Made by a program: the position numbers and the translations under genes. From assembly GCA_016281815.1 (NCBI GenBank), contig JAEEJK010000046.1, positions 1 through 64,000 on the forward strand: 64,000 nucleotides of DNA. Direction: 5' to 3'. Shown here in pieces: positions 52,877 to 60,642 of the stretch. Each line of letters opens with the position of its first letter. Positions within the stretch are counted from its first letter, which is position 1. The notes below the pieces were generated by a model. The model was not told the origin of the DNA and ran no database searches. It saw nothing but the letters and a program-made list of their open reading frames with translations. The stretch comes from Prevotella sp. Its GTDB lineage: Bacteria; Bacteroidota; Bacteroidia; Bacteroidales; Bacteroidaceae.

Positions 52877-54058
52877 TTATTTTATAGTTTTCTTGATTCT
52901 CTCGAGAGCCTCGCGCATCTTGTCATCTTTGGCGCAGAGGGAGATGCGGATGTAGCGCTGGCCGTTGCTGCCGAAGATGAAGCCTGGAGTGATGAACACC
53001 CTCGACTCATGGAGCACGCGCTCGGTGAGTTCCTCGGCATCCGCGTAATGCTCAGGTATCTTACCCCAAAGGAACATTCCTACCTGCGAGGGGTCGAAGG
53101 AGCAGCCCAAAGTGCGCATGATTTCTTCTGCGATGACACGCCGGCGGCCGTATGTCTCGATATTGGCCTCGCGGTGCCATGCCGCATCGTTGGCATAGGC
53201 CTCAGCAGCAGCCAGTTGGATACCCCGGAAAGTGCCACTGTCGATGTTGCTCTTCACTTTGAGGATCCAGGAGATGAAGGTGGCATTGGTGGCGCAGAGG
53301 CCGACACGCCAACCGGGCATGTTGTGGCTCTTGCTCATTGAATTGAACTCGATGCAGCAGTCGCGGGCACCTTCAACCTGCAGGAGGGAGAGGGGATGCT
53401 CATTGAGGATGAACGAGTAGGGATTGTCGTTCACCACGACGATGCCGTGGCGCTGGGCGAAACTCACGAGCCGCTCGTAGGTCTCCATCCGTGCATTGCC
53501 GCCAGTAGGCATGTTGGGATAGTTGGTCCACATCAGGCGGATACCGCTGAGGTCCATGTGCTCCAACTCGTCAAAGTCGGGCTGCCACCCATTGTCCTCG
53601 CGCAGGTTGTAGTTGACGATGCGGGCTCCAAGTATTTTGCTCAGTGAGGTGTAGGTAGGATAGCCAGGGTTGGGCACAAGCACACCATCGCCCGGATTGA
53701 CAAAGGCGAGGGTCACATGCAGGATGCCTTCCTTGCTGCCGATGAGAGGAAGCACTTCGCTGGCGGGGTCGAGGGTGACGCCATACCATCTCTTGTAGAA
53801 CGCCGCCATCGCACCGCGCAGTTCGGGAGTGCCCATCGTCGGTTGGTATCCGTGGCTGTCGGGACGTTGTGCCACCTCGCACAGACGGCTGATGGTCTGG
53901 GGGGAGGGAGGCATATCGGGACTGCCGATGGCAAGGCTGATGATGTCGTGCCCTTCGGCGTTGAGCCTTGCCACCTCCTTGAGTTTGCGGCTGAAATAGT
54001 ATTCCTGCACAAGGCTGAGCCGGTCGGCAGGTTGTACCCTAATTGGTCTGTCTTCCAT
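52877..54058 (-). CDS. PLP-dependent class I/II aminotransferase
   Basis: 393 aa. The fold type I pieces are visible: LAIGSPDMPPSPQT near the N-terminus, NPGYPTYTSLSK, WTNYPNMPTGGNA and the PLP lysine in NSMSKSHNMPGWRVG. In this operon it most likely transaminates aromatic keto acids (phenylpyruvate and 4-hydroxyphenylpyruvate). It could otherwise be a broad-range aspartate-type enzyme. It overlaps pheA by 20 nt. Confidence 0.88.
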   Translation of the reverse strand: MEDRPIRVQPADRLSLVQEYYFSRKLKEVARLNAEGHDIISLAIGSPDMPPSPQTISRLCEVAQRPDSHGYQPTMGTPELRGAMAAFYKRWYGVTLDPASEVLPLIGSKEGILHVTLAFVNPGDGVLVPNPGYPTYTSLSKILGARIVNYNLREDNGWQPDFDELEHMDLSGIRLMWTNYPNMPTGGNARMETYERLVSFAQRHGIVVVNDNPYSFILNEHPLSLLQVEGARDCCIEFNSMSKSHNMPGWRVGLCATNATFISWILKVKSNIDSGTFRGIQLAAAEAYANDAAWHREANIETYGRRRVIAEEIMRTLGCSFDPSQVGMFLWGKIPEHYADAEELTERVLHESRVFITPGFIFGSNGQRYIRISLCAKDDKMREALERIKKTIK

Positions 54059-54881
54059 TTCTGTATTCTCCTAATATTTTAAGTTCCTTGGTCAGCGGGG
54101 TGATGGCGTCGATGCTCTGGCGGTAGCGGATGAGGTCGTTGTATGTCACATCGACGTAGAACAGATATTCCCATTCGTGTCCGATGATGGGCAGCGACTG
54201 TATCTTGGTGAGATTGATGCTGTAGAAAGAAAGGATGGTGAGCACCTTTGAAAGCGCCCCTTCCTCATGAGGGAGTGAGAAGACAAGGCTTGACTTGTCG
54301 GTCTGGTTGAGCGGACGGAGGAAGTCGGCCTTGCGGGGGTCGCACACCACGAGGAAACGAGTGAAGTTGTGCTTGTTGTCCTCGATAGAGTCCTCGAGGA
54401 TTTTCATGCCGTGCAGTTGGGCGGCCTCCGCGCTGCAGATGGCAGCCTTGCCATGCAACTGATGGTTCATGATGTTCTCTGCGGCTCCGGCGGTGTCCTC
54501 TGTCTCCACAGCCTTGAGTGACGGGTGCTGGGCGAGGAAACCGCGGCACTGCATCAGGGCCACAGGATGGGAATGCACCTCGTCGATGGTGTCCCAATCG
54601 TCATCGGGAAGACAGCAGATGCAGTGGCGGATATGGAGTTTGTGCTCGCCCACCACGGTGGTGCCTGAGTCGCGAAGCAACTCATAGTTGTGCAACAGAC
54701 TGCCTGCGATCGTGTTCTCGATGGCGGTCATGCCGATGATGGTGGGGTCACGCCGGATGCAGTCGTATACCTCCTCGAATGTGGCGCAGCAGATGATCTG
54801 CACCTGCTCTCCCTCAAAATACAGGTGAGCAGCGATGTCGTGAAACGACCCGGTCTGTCCCTGAATGGCTATTCTTCTCAT
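54039..54881 (-). CDS. pheA: Prephenate dehydratase
   Basis: 280 aa. The dehydratase domain has QGQTGSFHDIAAHLYF, GMTAIENTIAGSLL and NFTRFLVV (the TRF catalytic motif). The C-terminal ACT domain is at 195-275 (SLVFSLPHEEGALSKVLTILSFYSINLTKIQSLPI), which binds Phe for feedback inhibition. It is the first gene of the operon and stands behind the attenuator described separately. Confidence 0.95.
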   Translation of the reverse strand: MRRIAIQGQTGSFHDIAAHLYFEGEQVQIICCATFEEVYDCIRRDPTIIGMTAIENTIAGSLLHNYELLRDSGTTVVGEHKLHIRHCICCLPDDDWDTIDEVHSHPVALMQCRGFLAQHPSLKAVETEDTAGAAENIMNHQLHGKAAICSAEAAQLHGMKILEDSIEDNKHNFTRFLVVCDPRKADFLRPLNQTDKSSLVFSLPHEEGALSKVLTILSFYSINLTKIQSLPIIGHEWEYLFYVDVTYNDLIRYRQSIDAITPLTKELKILGEYRNGRQTN

Positions 54882-54916
54882 AATGCTCCTCGCTTTTGTT
54901 CTCCTTATATTATATA

Positions 54917-54947
54917 TAAAAAAACCGCCTCATGTCGTGAAGCGGGA
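54917..54947 (-). terminator. Attenuator terminator hairpin ahead of pheA
   Basis: On the minus strand the stem pairs CCGCtTCA with TGAGGCGG around a 5-nt loop (54925-54932 with 54938-54945, one mismatch), followed by a run of seven T. It is 36 nt upstream of the pheA ATG. Its 5' arm lies inside a segment (54939-54947) that pairs perfectly over 9 bp with 55006-55014, a sequence at the end of the leader peptide. The two pairings are mutually exclusive. Confidence 0.8.
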
Positions 54948-54993
54948 TATTGTCGTCAGCACTCGGCCTTGATTCTTCATTTTAAGTTGAACT

Positions 54994-55068
54994 CTATACG
55001 CAACTTCCCGCTTCGCAATGGCTTGCAAAGTAAAAATAGAAGTAATAATATGCGTTCAAACCTTTCAT
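54994..55068 (-). CDS. pheA operon leader peptide (24 aa, YYYFYFYF run)
   Basis: A 24-codon frame, ATG at 55068 to TAG at 54994, starting MKGLNA, then YYYFYFYF and ASHCEAGSCV. Codons 7-14 are TAT TAT TAC TTC TAT TTT TAC TTT, five Tyr and three Phe in a row, a density expected by chance almost nowhere and matching the end products of the genes downstream. The final codons (CAT TGC GAA GCG GGA) form the 5' strand of the antiterminator. A ribosome stalled on Tyr/Phe codons would leave that strand free, so the operon would be read when these amino acids are scarce. The leader is A-rich before the ATG; the promoter TAACTTTG lies 36 nt upstream. Confidence 0.85.
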   Translation of the reverse strand: MKGLNAYYYFYFYFASHCEAGSCV

Positions 55069-55096
55069 TTTATCACTTTTTTATTGCTTTCGGCTG

Positions 55097-55104
55097 CAAA
55101 GTTA
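55097..55104 (-). promoter_or_regulatory. Promoter -7 box TAACTTTG for the pheA operon
   Basis: The minus strand reads TAACTTTG with TTTTGGTG about 20 nt upstream. The predicted start near 55090 gives a leader of about 210 nt to the pheA ATG, which holds the leader peptide, antiterminator and terminator in order. Confidence 0.7.
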
Positions 55105-55143
55105 CATATTTTTGCCGAATCACCAAAACATTTCGTCAGTTTT

Positions 55144-55875
55144 TCATTCATATCTTTTGAGGGAATCAATGCCTTCTTGTGCCTCATGGCAATAGGGGTT
55201 GACCTCGAGGGCTCTCTCATAACAGGAGATGGCTTCGCCGACACGCTGCTGCCGCAGAAAGAGGCTGGCTCTGAACAGCAGCACTTCCTCTGCGTCGGGT
55301 GCCACTTCCGCCAGACGGCCGGCATCATCTGCAGCACCTTCGATGTCACCCTCATCCAGCAGCAACTGACCGCGTTCCAGGTTGGCTGCGGCAAAATTCT
55401 CATCGAGCATGAGGGTCTTGGTATACATGGCGATGGCATTCACCGTATCATGCTGACCGCGGGCAGCACGGGCATATAGAAACATAATCTCCGCATTGTC
55501 CTTGTCGATGAGCATGGCTTTCTCGCAACATTCGGCCATGAGTGTGTAGTTTTCCATGAGATATGCTACCTTGGCCATTGATGCGAGGATGTGGATATTG
55601 TCGGGCTGTGCCTCAGCGAGAATGGTGAGTTGTCCGTAGCCCTCTTGCAGTTGCTCGTTTTGGATGTATGCCTGCGACAGATAGTCGTGTGTCTCCAAGT
55701 CGTCTCTGATTTCGAGCGCCTTGCTGAAACATTTCACGGCATACGCATACTGACCGGTGCGAAGTGCACGCACACCATCGGTGCGCAGCACGTCGAAGTC
55801 ACGTGCAGCCTCACGCATTTTTCTCTCCTCAGGTGTCTCTTCCTTACCGCCAAAAAGTGTCTTCAGAAAACCCAT
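55144..55875 (-). CDS. TPR-repeat protein
   Basis: 243 aa from the ATG at 55875. Six or so tetratricopeptide repeats run along the chain, for example VRALRTGQYAYAVKCFSKALEI, YLMENYTLMAECCEKAMLIDKDNAEI and FLRQQRVGEAISCYERALEVNPYC. There is no signal peptide. It is a likely cytosolic scaffold of unknown partner. A GTG at 55884 would give a slightly longer form overlapping the upstream stop, so it is probably cotranscribed with the secreted protein before it. Confidence 0.88.
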   Translation of the reverse strand: MGFLKTLFGGKEETPEERKMREAARDFDVLRTDGVRALRTGQYAYAVKCFSKALEIRDDLETHDYLSQAYIQNEQLQEGYGQLTILAEAQPDNIHILASMAKVAYLMENYTLMAECCEKAMLIDKDNAEIMFLYARAARGQHDTVNAIAMYTKTLMLDENFAAANLERGQLLLDEGDIEGAADDAGRLAEVAPDAEEVLLFRASLFLRQQRVGEAISCYERALEVNPYCHEAQEGIDSLKRYE

Positions 55876-55883
55876 CGCCTGCA

Positions 55884-56468
55884 CTATTTCATCATCAATT
55901 GCTCTGTCACTTCATTGGTGAGCACATCGGTGCGCAGCCACAGAGGCCATTTCACCCGTGTGTTCATGTAGGCCTCCCCCACTTTCTTCTGCCGCTCGAA
56001 GACAAACTTGGCATTGATGAAGCCCTCTTCGCCGTCTTTGCCCAAAATGTAGCAGAAAAGAGTCTGAGAATAACCCGTCACAGCACCGTTGGTCTCCACA
56101 GTCTGTGTTTCCCAGTCAGTCTGAGGTATGACGCAATAGCGGATCTTCACTTCGGGATATTTGGCGACAAATTCTTTCCGGCACATCTCACGAAGGTCGT
56201 CGCAGTCCTCACCTTTATATATATTGGTGTCATAGATGTTCATATAATACCTTCCCTTGACGCGACGCAGACCGCTGCTTTCAGAACTGAGGTCATTGCT
56301 CACTTTGTCGGCAACCTTGTCAAGGGACTTTTTGGTCTTTTTCCAAAAATTGCCCACACGTTCTTTCAGCGGACCATTGCCCGTGTCCTTCTTGGTCACT
56401 TGTGCTTCCGACGGATGGCAGACAAGCAGCAGCACCAAGACCATCCATAGAATTCTTTTTATTTCCAT
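55884..56468 (-). CDS. Exported protein of unknown function
   Basis: 194 aa with a signal peptide (MEIKRILWMVLVLLLVC, then SEAQ). A basic helix (LKERVGNFWKKTKKSLDKVADKVSNDL) is followed by an alpha/beta part with RRVKGRYYMNIYDTNIYKGEDC and KWPLWLRTDVLTNEVTEQL. I do not recognise the family. It precedes the TPR gene with an overlap and has a TATTTTTG box at 56546-56553. Confidence 0.7.
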   Translation of the reverse strand: MEIKRILWMVLVLLLVCHPSEAQVTKKDTGNGPLKERVGNFWKKTKKSLDKVADKVSNDLSSESSGLRRVKGRYYMNIYDTNIYKGEDCDDLREMCRKEFVAKYPEVKIRYCVIPQTDWETQTVETNGAVTGYSQTLFCYILGKDGEEGFINAKFVFERQKKVGEAYMNTRVKWPLWLRTDVLTNEVTEQLMMK

Positions 56469-56545
56469 TTTCTTAGTTTTTTAGTTGATAGTGAAAAAAT
56501 GACTTATTTCTCCAACAGACCATCAAAACGATCCTTGTATGGATG

Positions 56546-56553
56546 CAAAAATA
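56546..56553 (-). promoter_or_regulatory. Promoter -7 box TATTTTTG for the exported/TPR pair
   Basis: The minus strand reads TATTTTTG about 78 nt before the ATG at 56468. Confidence 0.55.
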
Positions 56554-56636
56554 CGATTATTCTGTTGAAGTGGTGCAAACGTAAGGTTTTTTTAAGATTT
56601 TATTTTGCTCTTCGCATACCTTTGAAGAATTTTCAT

Positions 56637-56644
56637 TATATTTG
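56637..56644 (+). promoter_or_regulatory. Promoter -7 box TATATTTG for the cupin/pectate lyase genes
   Basis: TATATTTG, 28 nt before the ATG at 56672, in the divergent gap. Confidence 0.65.
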
Positions 56645-56671
56645 CAGTGTTTACGCAAAGATCGACAGATT

Positions 56672-57019
56672 ATGAAAACAAGGAGTGATGTGTTCCAAAT
56701 AGAGAATGAACTGGCATGGGAAAACCCTGCGCCAGGCATACAGCGCCAGATCATGGCATACGACGGCCAGTTGATGATGGTGAAAGTGAAGTTTGAGACA
56801 GGTGCCATCGGCACGCCGCATACCCATTACCACACACAAGGCACCTATGTGGCCAGTGGCAAATTTGAACTTACCATCGGCAGTGAGAAAAGAGTGCTGG
56901 GAGCCGGCGACGGCTACTATGTGGCTCCTGATGTGCCCCATGGATGTGTTTGCCTCGAGGCAGGGGTGCTCATCGATACGTTCAGTCCTATGCGCCAGGA
57001 CTTCCTGGCCAATCGCTGA
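56672..57019 (+). CDS. Small cupin-domain protein
   Basis: 115 aa from the ATG at 56672. A single cupin barrel with HTHYHTQGTYVASG (the two-His, Glu-replaced-by-Gln motif) and PHGCVCLEAG as the second His motif, resembling KdgF-type cupins that act on pectin-derived unsaturated uronates. The downstream pectate lyase supports such a role: opening unsaturated galacturonate released from pectin. The link to KdgF is inference from motif and context. Confidence 0.82.
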   Translation: MKTRSDVFQIENELAWENPAPGIQRQIMAYDGQLMMVKVKFETGAIGTPHTHYHTQGTYVASGKFELTIGSEKRVLGAGDGYYVAPDVPHGCVCLEAGVLIDTFSPMRQDFLANR

Positions 57020-57067
57020 CGTGACTATATCCACCTTTTCCAACAATTATTTCAAAAAACGTGAGTG

Positions 57068-59815
57068 ATGAGACGACTTCTGACCATAATCACATTGCTG
57101 CTCATCGGGATGGGTGCCAGGGCTGATGACCGTGAGGTGAGGCAGGCAATGCACAGAGCAACGCAGTATATGATGGAAGAGGTATCAACGGGCGGTGGCT
57201 TTGTGTGGAACTATCTTCCTGATTTCTCACGGCAATGGGGCGAATTGGAAGCCCGAAAGTCCATGGTGTGGCTGCAGTCGCCAGGCACGCCTGATATGGG
57301 ACAGGTGCTGCTGGATGCCTATCACGCCACAGGTGATGAATACTATTATGACTGCTCACGGCGGGTGGCCATGTGCATCATAGGCGGACAGTTGCCATGT
57401 GGCGGATGGAACTACATGTTTGACCTTGCCGGCGAGGATTCCCTGCGCGAATGGTATGCAACTATCGGAAAACAGGCATGGAGACTGGAGGAGTTTCAGC
57501 ATTATTATGGCAATGCCACTTTCGACGATGAGGCGACGAAACACTGCGCGGAATTTCTGTTGCGTATCTACCTTGAGAAACGGGATGAGACGCTGCTGGC
57601 ACCGCTGCGTCGGGCTGTCGATTTCTTTGTCAAGAGTCAGTATGCCAATGGAGGGTGGCCACAGCGCTTCCCACTGATGAACGACCATCCTTTTAAGGGA
57701 AAAGCCGATTATTCCCCGTTTGTCACTCTCAACGACAATGTGATGGCCAGCAATATTGATTTCCTTGTACAATGCTACACTCAGTTGGGGATGGCTGAAC
57801 TGCGCGAACCCATTCTGAAAGCCATGCATCTGATGCGCGACTTGCAACAGCCGGCACCTTTGGCTGGGTGGGCCGACCAGTATGATGCCGACAATCTCAA
57901 GCCGGCGCATGCTCGCTCTTACGAACCACGTTCGGTCAATACCGGCACCACGGTGAACGCGTTTTTCAAGATGATAGAATACTATCGCCTCACCGGCGAC
58001 CCCTCCTTCCTTGAGGGACTGCCTGCTGCCATTGAGTTTCTTGAGAGCCTGCGGATGTCCCCGGATCAGGCCGCTACGTTGCGTCGCACTCCCCTACAGT
58101 CCGATGAGATTCTCATACCGCGCTTCATCGACCCCGACACGCGATGTCCTATGTTTGTCCACAGAAAAGGGTCGAACGTCATCAATGGCACCTATTATAC
58201 GGATGAACTGACCAATAGTACAATCACCCATTACAGTTCGTTTGTTACCGTCAGCCCCAGTCGGTTGCGACAGGCGCTGAAGGAGGTGAAAGCATTGCAG
58301 CAGAAAGACTTGGAGCGCAACTCACCGCTGTTGCTCTGTGGAAAGATGAAACCCAGGCCTTATCACTACCAAGAAAGGAGAGAACTTCGTCCAGGCCTGC
58401 CGTTGCCTACCGCTGATGAGGTGGTGGCAGCCTTGGATGCCAAGGGAAGATGGCTGGTGCCGCTCCGCCAAGTGTCCAATCCATTCATTCCGCTGCCAGG
58501 AAACATGGATAAGGAGAGCGATATGACCACATACGCCCAAACGATGGTGGGTGATGCCTATGACACCTCGCCCTATGAGAACCGTGATGTGAAGGGCATC
58601 TCCACACAGGCCTACATCCAGAACATGACGATCCTTCTCAGAAGTTTGGTTCCGCCACCGCACACAGCCTCAGGACTCCGTCCCGACCGTTTTGAATCTA
58701 TGGTGGATGGCAGGCAGACCCAACTCTATACCCTCACCAACAATGGCATGGAGGCATGCGTCACCAATTATGGAGCAAGGCTTGTCTCACTGATGGTTCC
58801 CGACAAAAATGGCGTTGCAGGAGACGTGGTGCAGGGCTTTGACAATATTGAGGATTATCACTTGCTGAAAAACAATTTCGGAAGCATCGTGGGCCGTTAT
58901 GCCGGGCGCATCAAGGGGGCTCGCTTCACTCTTGACGGGAAGACCTATGACCTGCAAGGGGCTGGCAAAGGCAATATCTCACATGGAGGATATCCTGGCT
59001 TTGCAGACAAAGTCTGGGAGGTGGAGGAGGTGAGCGACACCACGCTCAGATTGCGATATGTTTCTCCTGATGGTGAGAACGGATTCCCGGGAACACTCAC
59101 CACCCATGTGACGTACAGGCTGACAAAGACCCATGCTTTGGAAGTGGAGTATGAGGCTGATACCGACCGACCCACTGTGGTCAACCTCTCCAACCATACG
59201 TTTTTCAACTTGGCGGGTGACACGGCAAAGACGGTACTCGACCACATGCTTTACGTCGATTCCAAGTATATCGCCTCTTACGACAAACAGAAAAACGTGG
59301 ATGGGCAGATGATGAGGGTGCGCAATACACCATTTGATTTCACCAAATCGAAAATCATTGGCAGCGACATCGAGATTTACGATGAGCAGATGAGCATCAC
59401 AAAAGGCTACGACCACGCCTTCATTCTCAGACATGCTGGAAGCATGAAACGACCGGCAGCGGTTTTGCAGGATGGGAAGAGCGGACGCATGCTGTCGGTT
59501 TTCACTGACCAACCGGCAGTGCTGGTGTATACCGCCAACGGACTCAACGGGAGTTTGGTGGGAAAGAAGGGCGTCGCTTATCAGAGGCAGTCTGCCGTCT
59601 GCCTGGAAACGATGCATTTGGCTGACAGCCCCAACCAAAAGGCATTCCCGTCCACCGTGCTCCGGCCAGGTGAGAAATACAATTCAAAGACAATCTTCCA
59701 GTTTGGCTTGGTGCCGCACAAGAAGCGTGACCTGACGAGCAGCATCCTTCTCTATGGAGGAGCCGCCAGCCTTACAGGTCTTGGTGTGTTTGGTGTTGTC
59801 TCGCTGATCAAATAA
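57068..59815 (+). CDS. Pectate lyase-aldose 1-epimerase fusion, secreted
   Basis: 915 aa from the ATG at 57068. A signal peptide (MRRLLTIITLLLIGMGARAD) leads to a pectate lyase domain of the PL10 type at about 20-365 (GGFVWNYLPDFSRQWGELEARKSMVW, SQYANGGWPQRFPL, YDADNLKPAHARSYEPRSV, TTVNAFFKMIEYY). After a linker the C-terminal 380 residues are an aldose 1-epimerase/galactose mutarotase (TNYGARLVSLMVPDKNG, GRYAGRIKGARFTLDGKTY, NLSNHTFFNL, KGYDHAFIL). The lyase would cut homogalacturonan and the mutarotase would act on the released sugars. The upstream cupin gene, 48 bp away, fits the same task. Confidence 0.85.
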   Translation: MRRLLTIITLLLIGMGARADDREVRQAMHRATQYMMEEVSTGGGFVWNYLPDFSRQWGELEARKSMVWLQSPGTPDMGQVLLDAYHATGDEYYYDCSRRVAMCIIGGQLPCGGWNYMFDLAGEDSLREWYATIGKQAWRLEEFQHYYGNATFDDEATKHCAEFLLRIYLEKRDETLLAPLRRAVDFFVKSQYANGGWPQRFPLMNDHPFKGKADYSPFVTLNDNVMASNIDFLVQCYTQLGMAELREPILKAMHLMRDLQQPAPLAGWADQYDADNLKPAHARSYEPRSVNTGTTVNAFFKMIEYYRLTGDPSFLEGLPAAIEFLESLRMSPDQAATLRRTPLQSDEILIPRFIDPDTRCPMFVHRKGSNVINGTYYTDELTNSTITHYSSFVTVSPSRLRQALKEVKALQQKDLERNSPLLLCGKMKPRPYHYQERRELRPGLPLPTADEVVAALDAKGRWLVPLRQVSNPFIPLPGNMDKESDMTTYAQTMVGDAYDTSPYENRDVKGISTQAYIQNMTILLRSLVPPPHTASGLRPDRFESMVDGRQTQLYTLTNNGMEACVTNYGARLVSLMVPDKNGVAGDVVQGFDNIEDYHLLKNNFGSIVGRYAGRIKGARFTLDGKTYDLQGAGKGNISHGGYPGFADKVWEVEEVSDTTLRLRYVSPDGENGFPGTLTTHVTYRLTKTHALEVEYEADTDRPTVVNLSNHTFFNLAGDTAKTVLDHMLYVDSKYIASYDKQKNVDGQMMRVRNTPFDFTKSKIIGSDIEIYDEQMSITKGYDHAFILRHAGSMKRPAAVLQDGKSGRMLSVFTDQPAVLVYTANGLNGSLVGKKGVAYQRQSAVCLETMHLADSPNQKAFPSTVLRPGEKYNSKTIFQFGLVPHKKRDLTSSILLYGGAASLTGLGVFGVVSLIK

Positions 59816-59864
59816 ACCCAGACTCAAAAAAGGTTAAATTTTTTGTGTTTACGGTGTATTTCGA

Positions 59865-59872
59865 TATCTTTG
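59865..59872 (+). promoter_or_regulatory. Promoter -7 box TATCTTTG very close to a start codon
   Basis: TATCTTTG with TTTTTTGTG about 24 nt upstream. The predicted transcript start falls at or a few bases from the ATG at 59878, which would make a leaderless mRNA. Confidence 0.6.
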
Positions 59873-59877
59873 CACGC

Positions 59878-60627
59878 ATGAGGATAAAGTGTCTTTTCTT
59901 GTTGGCAGCGATGACTGCATGTTTGTCGGCACAGGCACAGGAGGTGCTGGTGAGCACGGTATCAGAGACGGAGACTCCGGCAACCGACTCTTTGGCTGCC
60001 GATACCTACTCAACGGGCATCATACGGCAATATGCTCCCATGGATTACTCCATGCCGTATTACGATTCGTCACTGTCTGCCAACGACTCGCTCCACCTGC
60101 CTCTGCTGACCTATGACGGACAGGTGCTTCCCATCACCCGTTTCCCCTTCTACCATTATGGATGGGGAGGTTTTGGTACGTGGGATTTGCACAGGGGACT
60201 CAATGCCAGCCTGAGTGCCTCCGTATTTGCACAGTTTGGCAAGAACGCATACCATGGAGCCGGATTTGCACAAAGTTTTTCTGCCATGTATGCCACTCCT
60301 CTCACGCCGAAACTGTCGCTCGCCGTGGGAGGATATATAAATAATGTATATTGGAGCCGTGCACCTATGCGCGATGCTGGATTGTCTGCCGTACTGGGTT
60401 ATCGGATAGATGACCACTGGGAGGCATATCTCTATGGGCAGAAATCATTGGTGGAAAACCGGCACATGCCCTTGCCGCTGTATAGCATGGGATACTTGGG
60501 CGACAGGATAGGTGCTGCCGTGATCTATCATGTCAACCCGTCATTCAGCATAGGAGTGTCTATGGAGCATAACAGCGGTCCCAAAGGTGATGACTTTGAG
60601 CGCACCTACATGCAGCATGCCCGCTGA
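59878..60627 (+). CDS. Predicted outer-membrane-like protein of unknown function
   Basis: 249 aa from the ATG at 59878. A signal peptide (MRIKCLFLLAAMTACLSAQAQE) is followed by a variable Ser/Thr/Asp-rich region and then alternating aromatic beta-strand-like segments (FYHYGWGGFGTW, LSASVFAQFG, LSLAVGGYINNVYWS, WEAYLYGQKSLV, IGAAVIYHVNPSFSIGVSMEHN), as in small outer-membrane beta barrels of Bacteroidetes. The last strand ends without a terminal Phe. Family and role are unknown. Confidence 0.7.
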   Translation: MRIKCLFLLAAMTACLSAQAQEVLVSTVSETETPATDSLAADTYSTGIIRQYAPMDYSMPYYDSSLSANDSLHLPLLTYDGQVLPITRFPFYHYGWGGFGTWDLHRGLNASLSASVFAQFGKNAYHGAGFAQSFSAMYATPLTPKLSLAVGGYINNVYWSRAPMRDAGLSAVLGYRIDDHWEAYLYGQKSLVENRHMPLPLYSMGYLGDRIGAAVIYHVNPSFSIGVSMEHNSGPKGDDFERTYMQHAR

Positions 60628-60642
60628 AAAAGAAACATTCAA

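Noticed and set aside
54930..54980. Second short frame in the pheA leader (16 codons, MKNQGRV start)
   Set aside because: It has a single Phe codon and no Tyr, sits after the antiterminator strand, and does not explain control; the 24-codon YYYFYFYF frame does.
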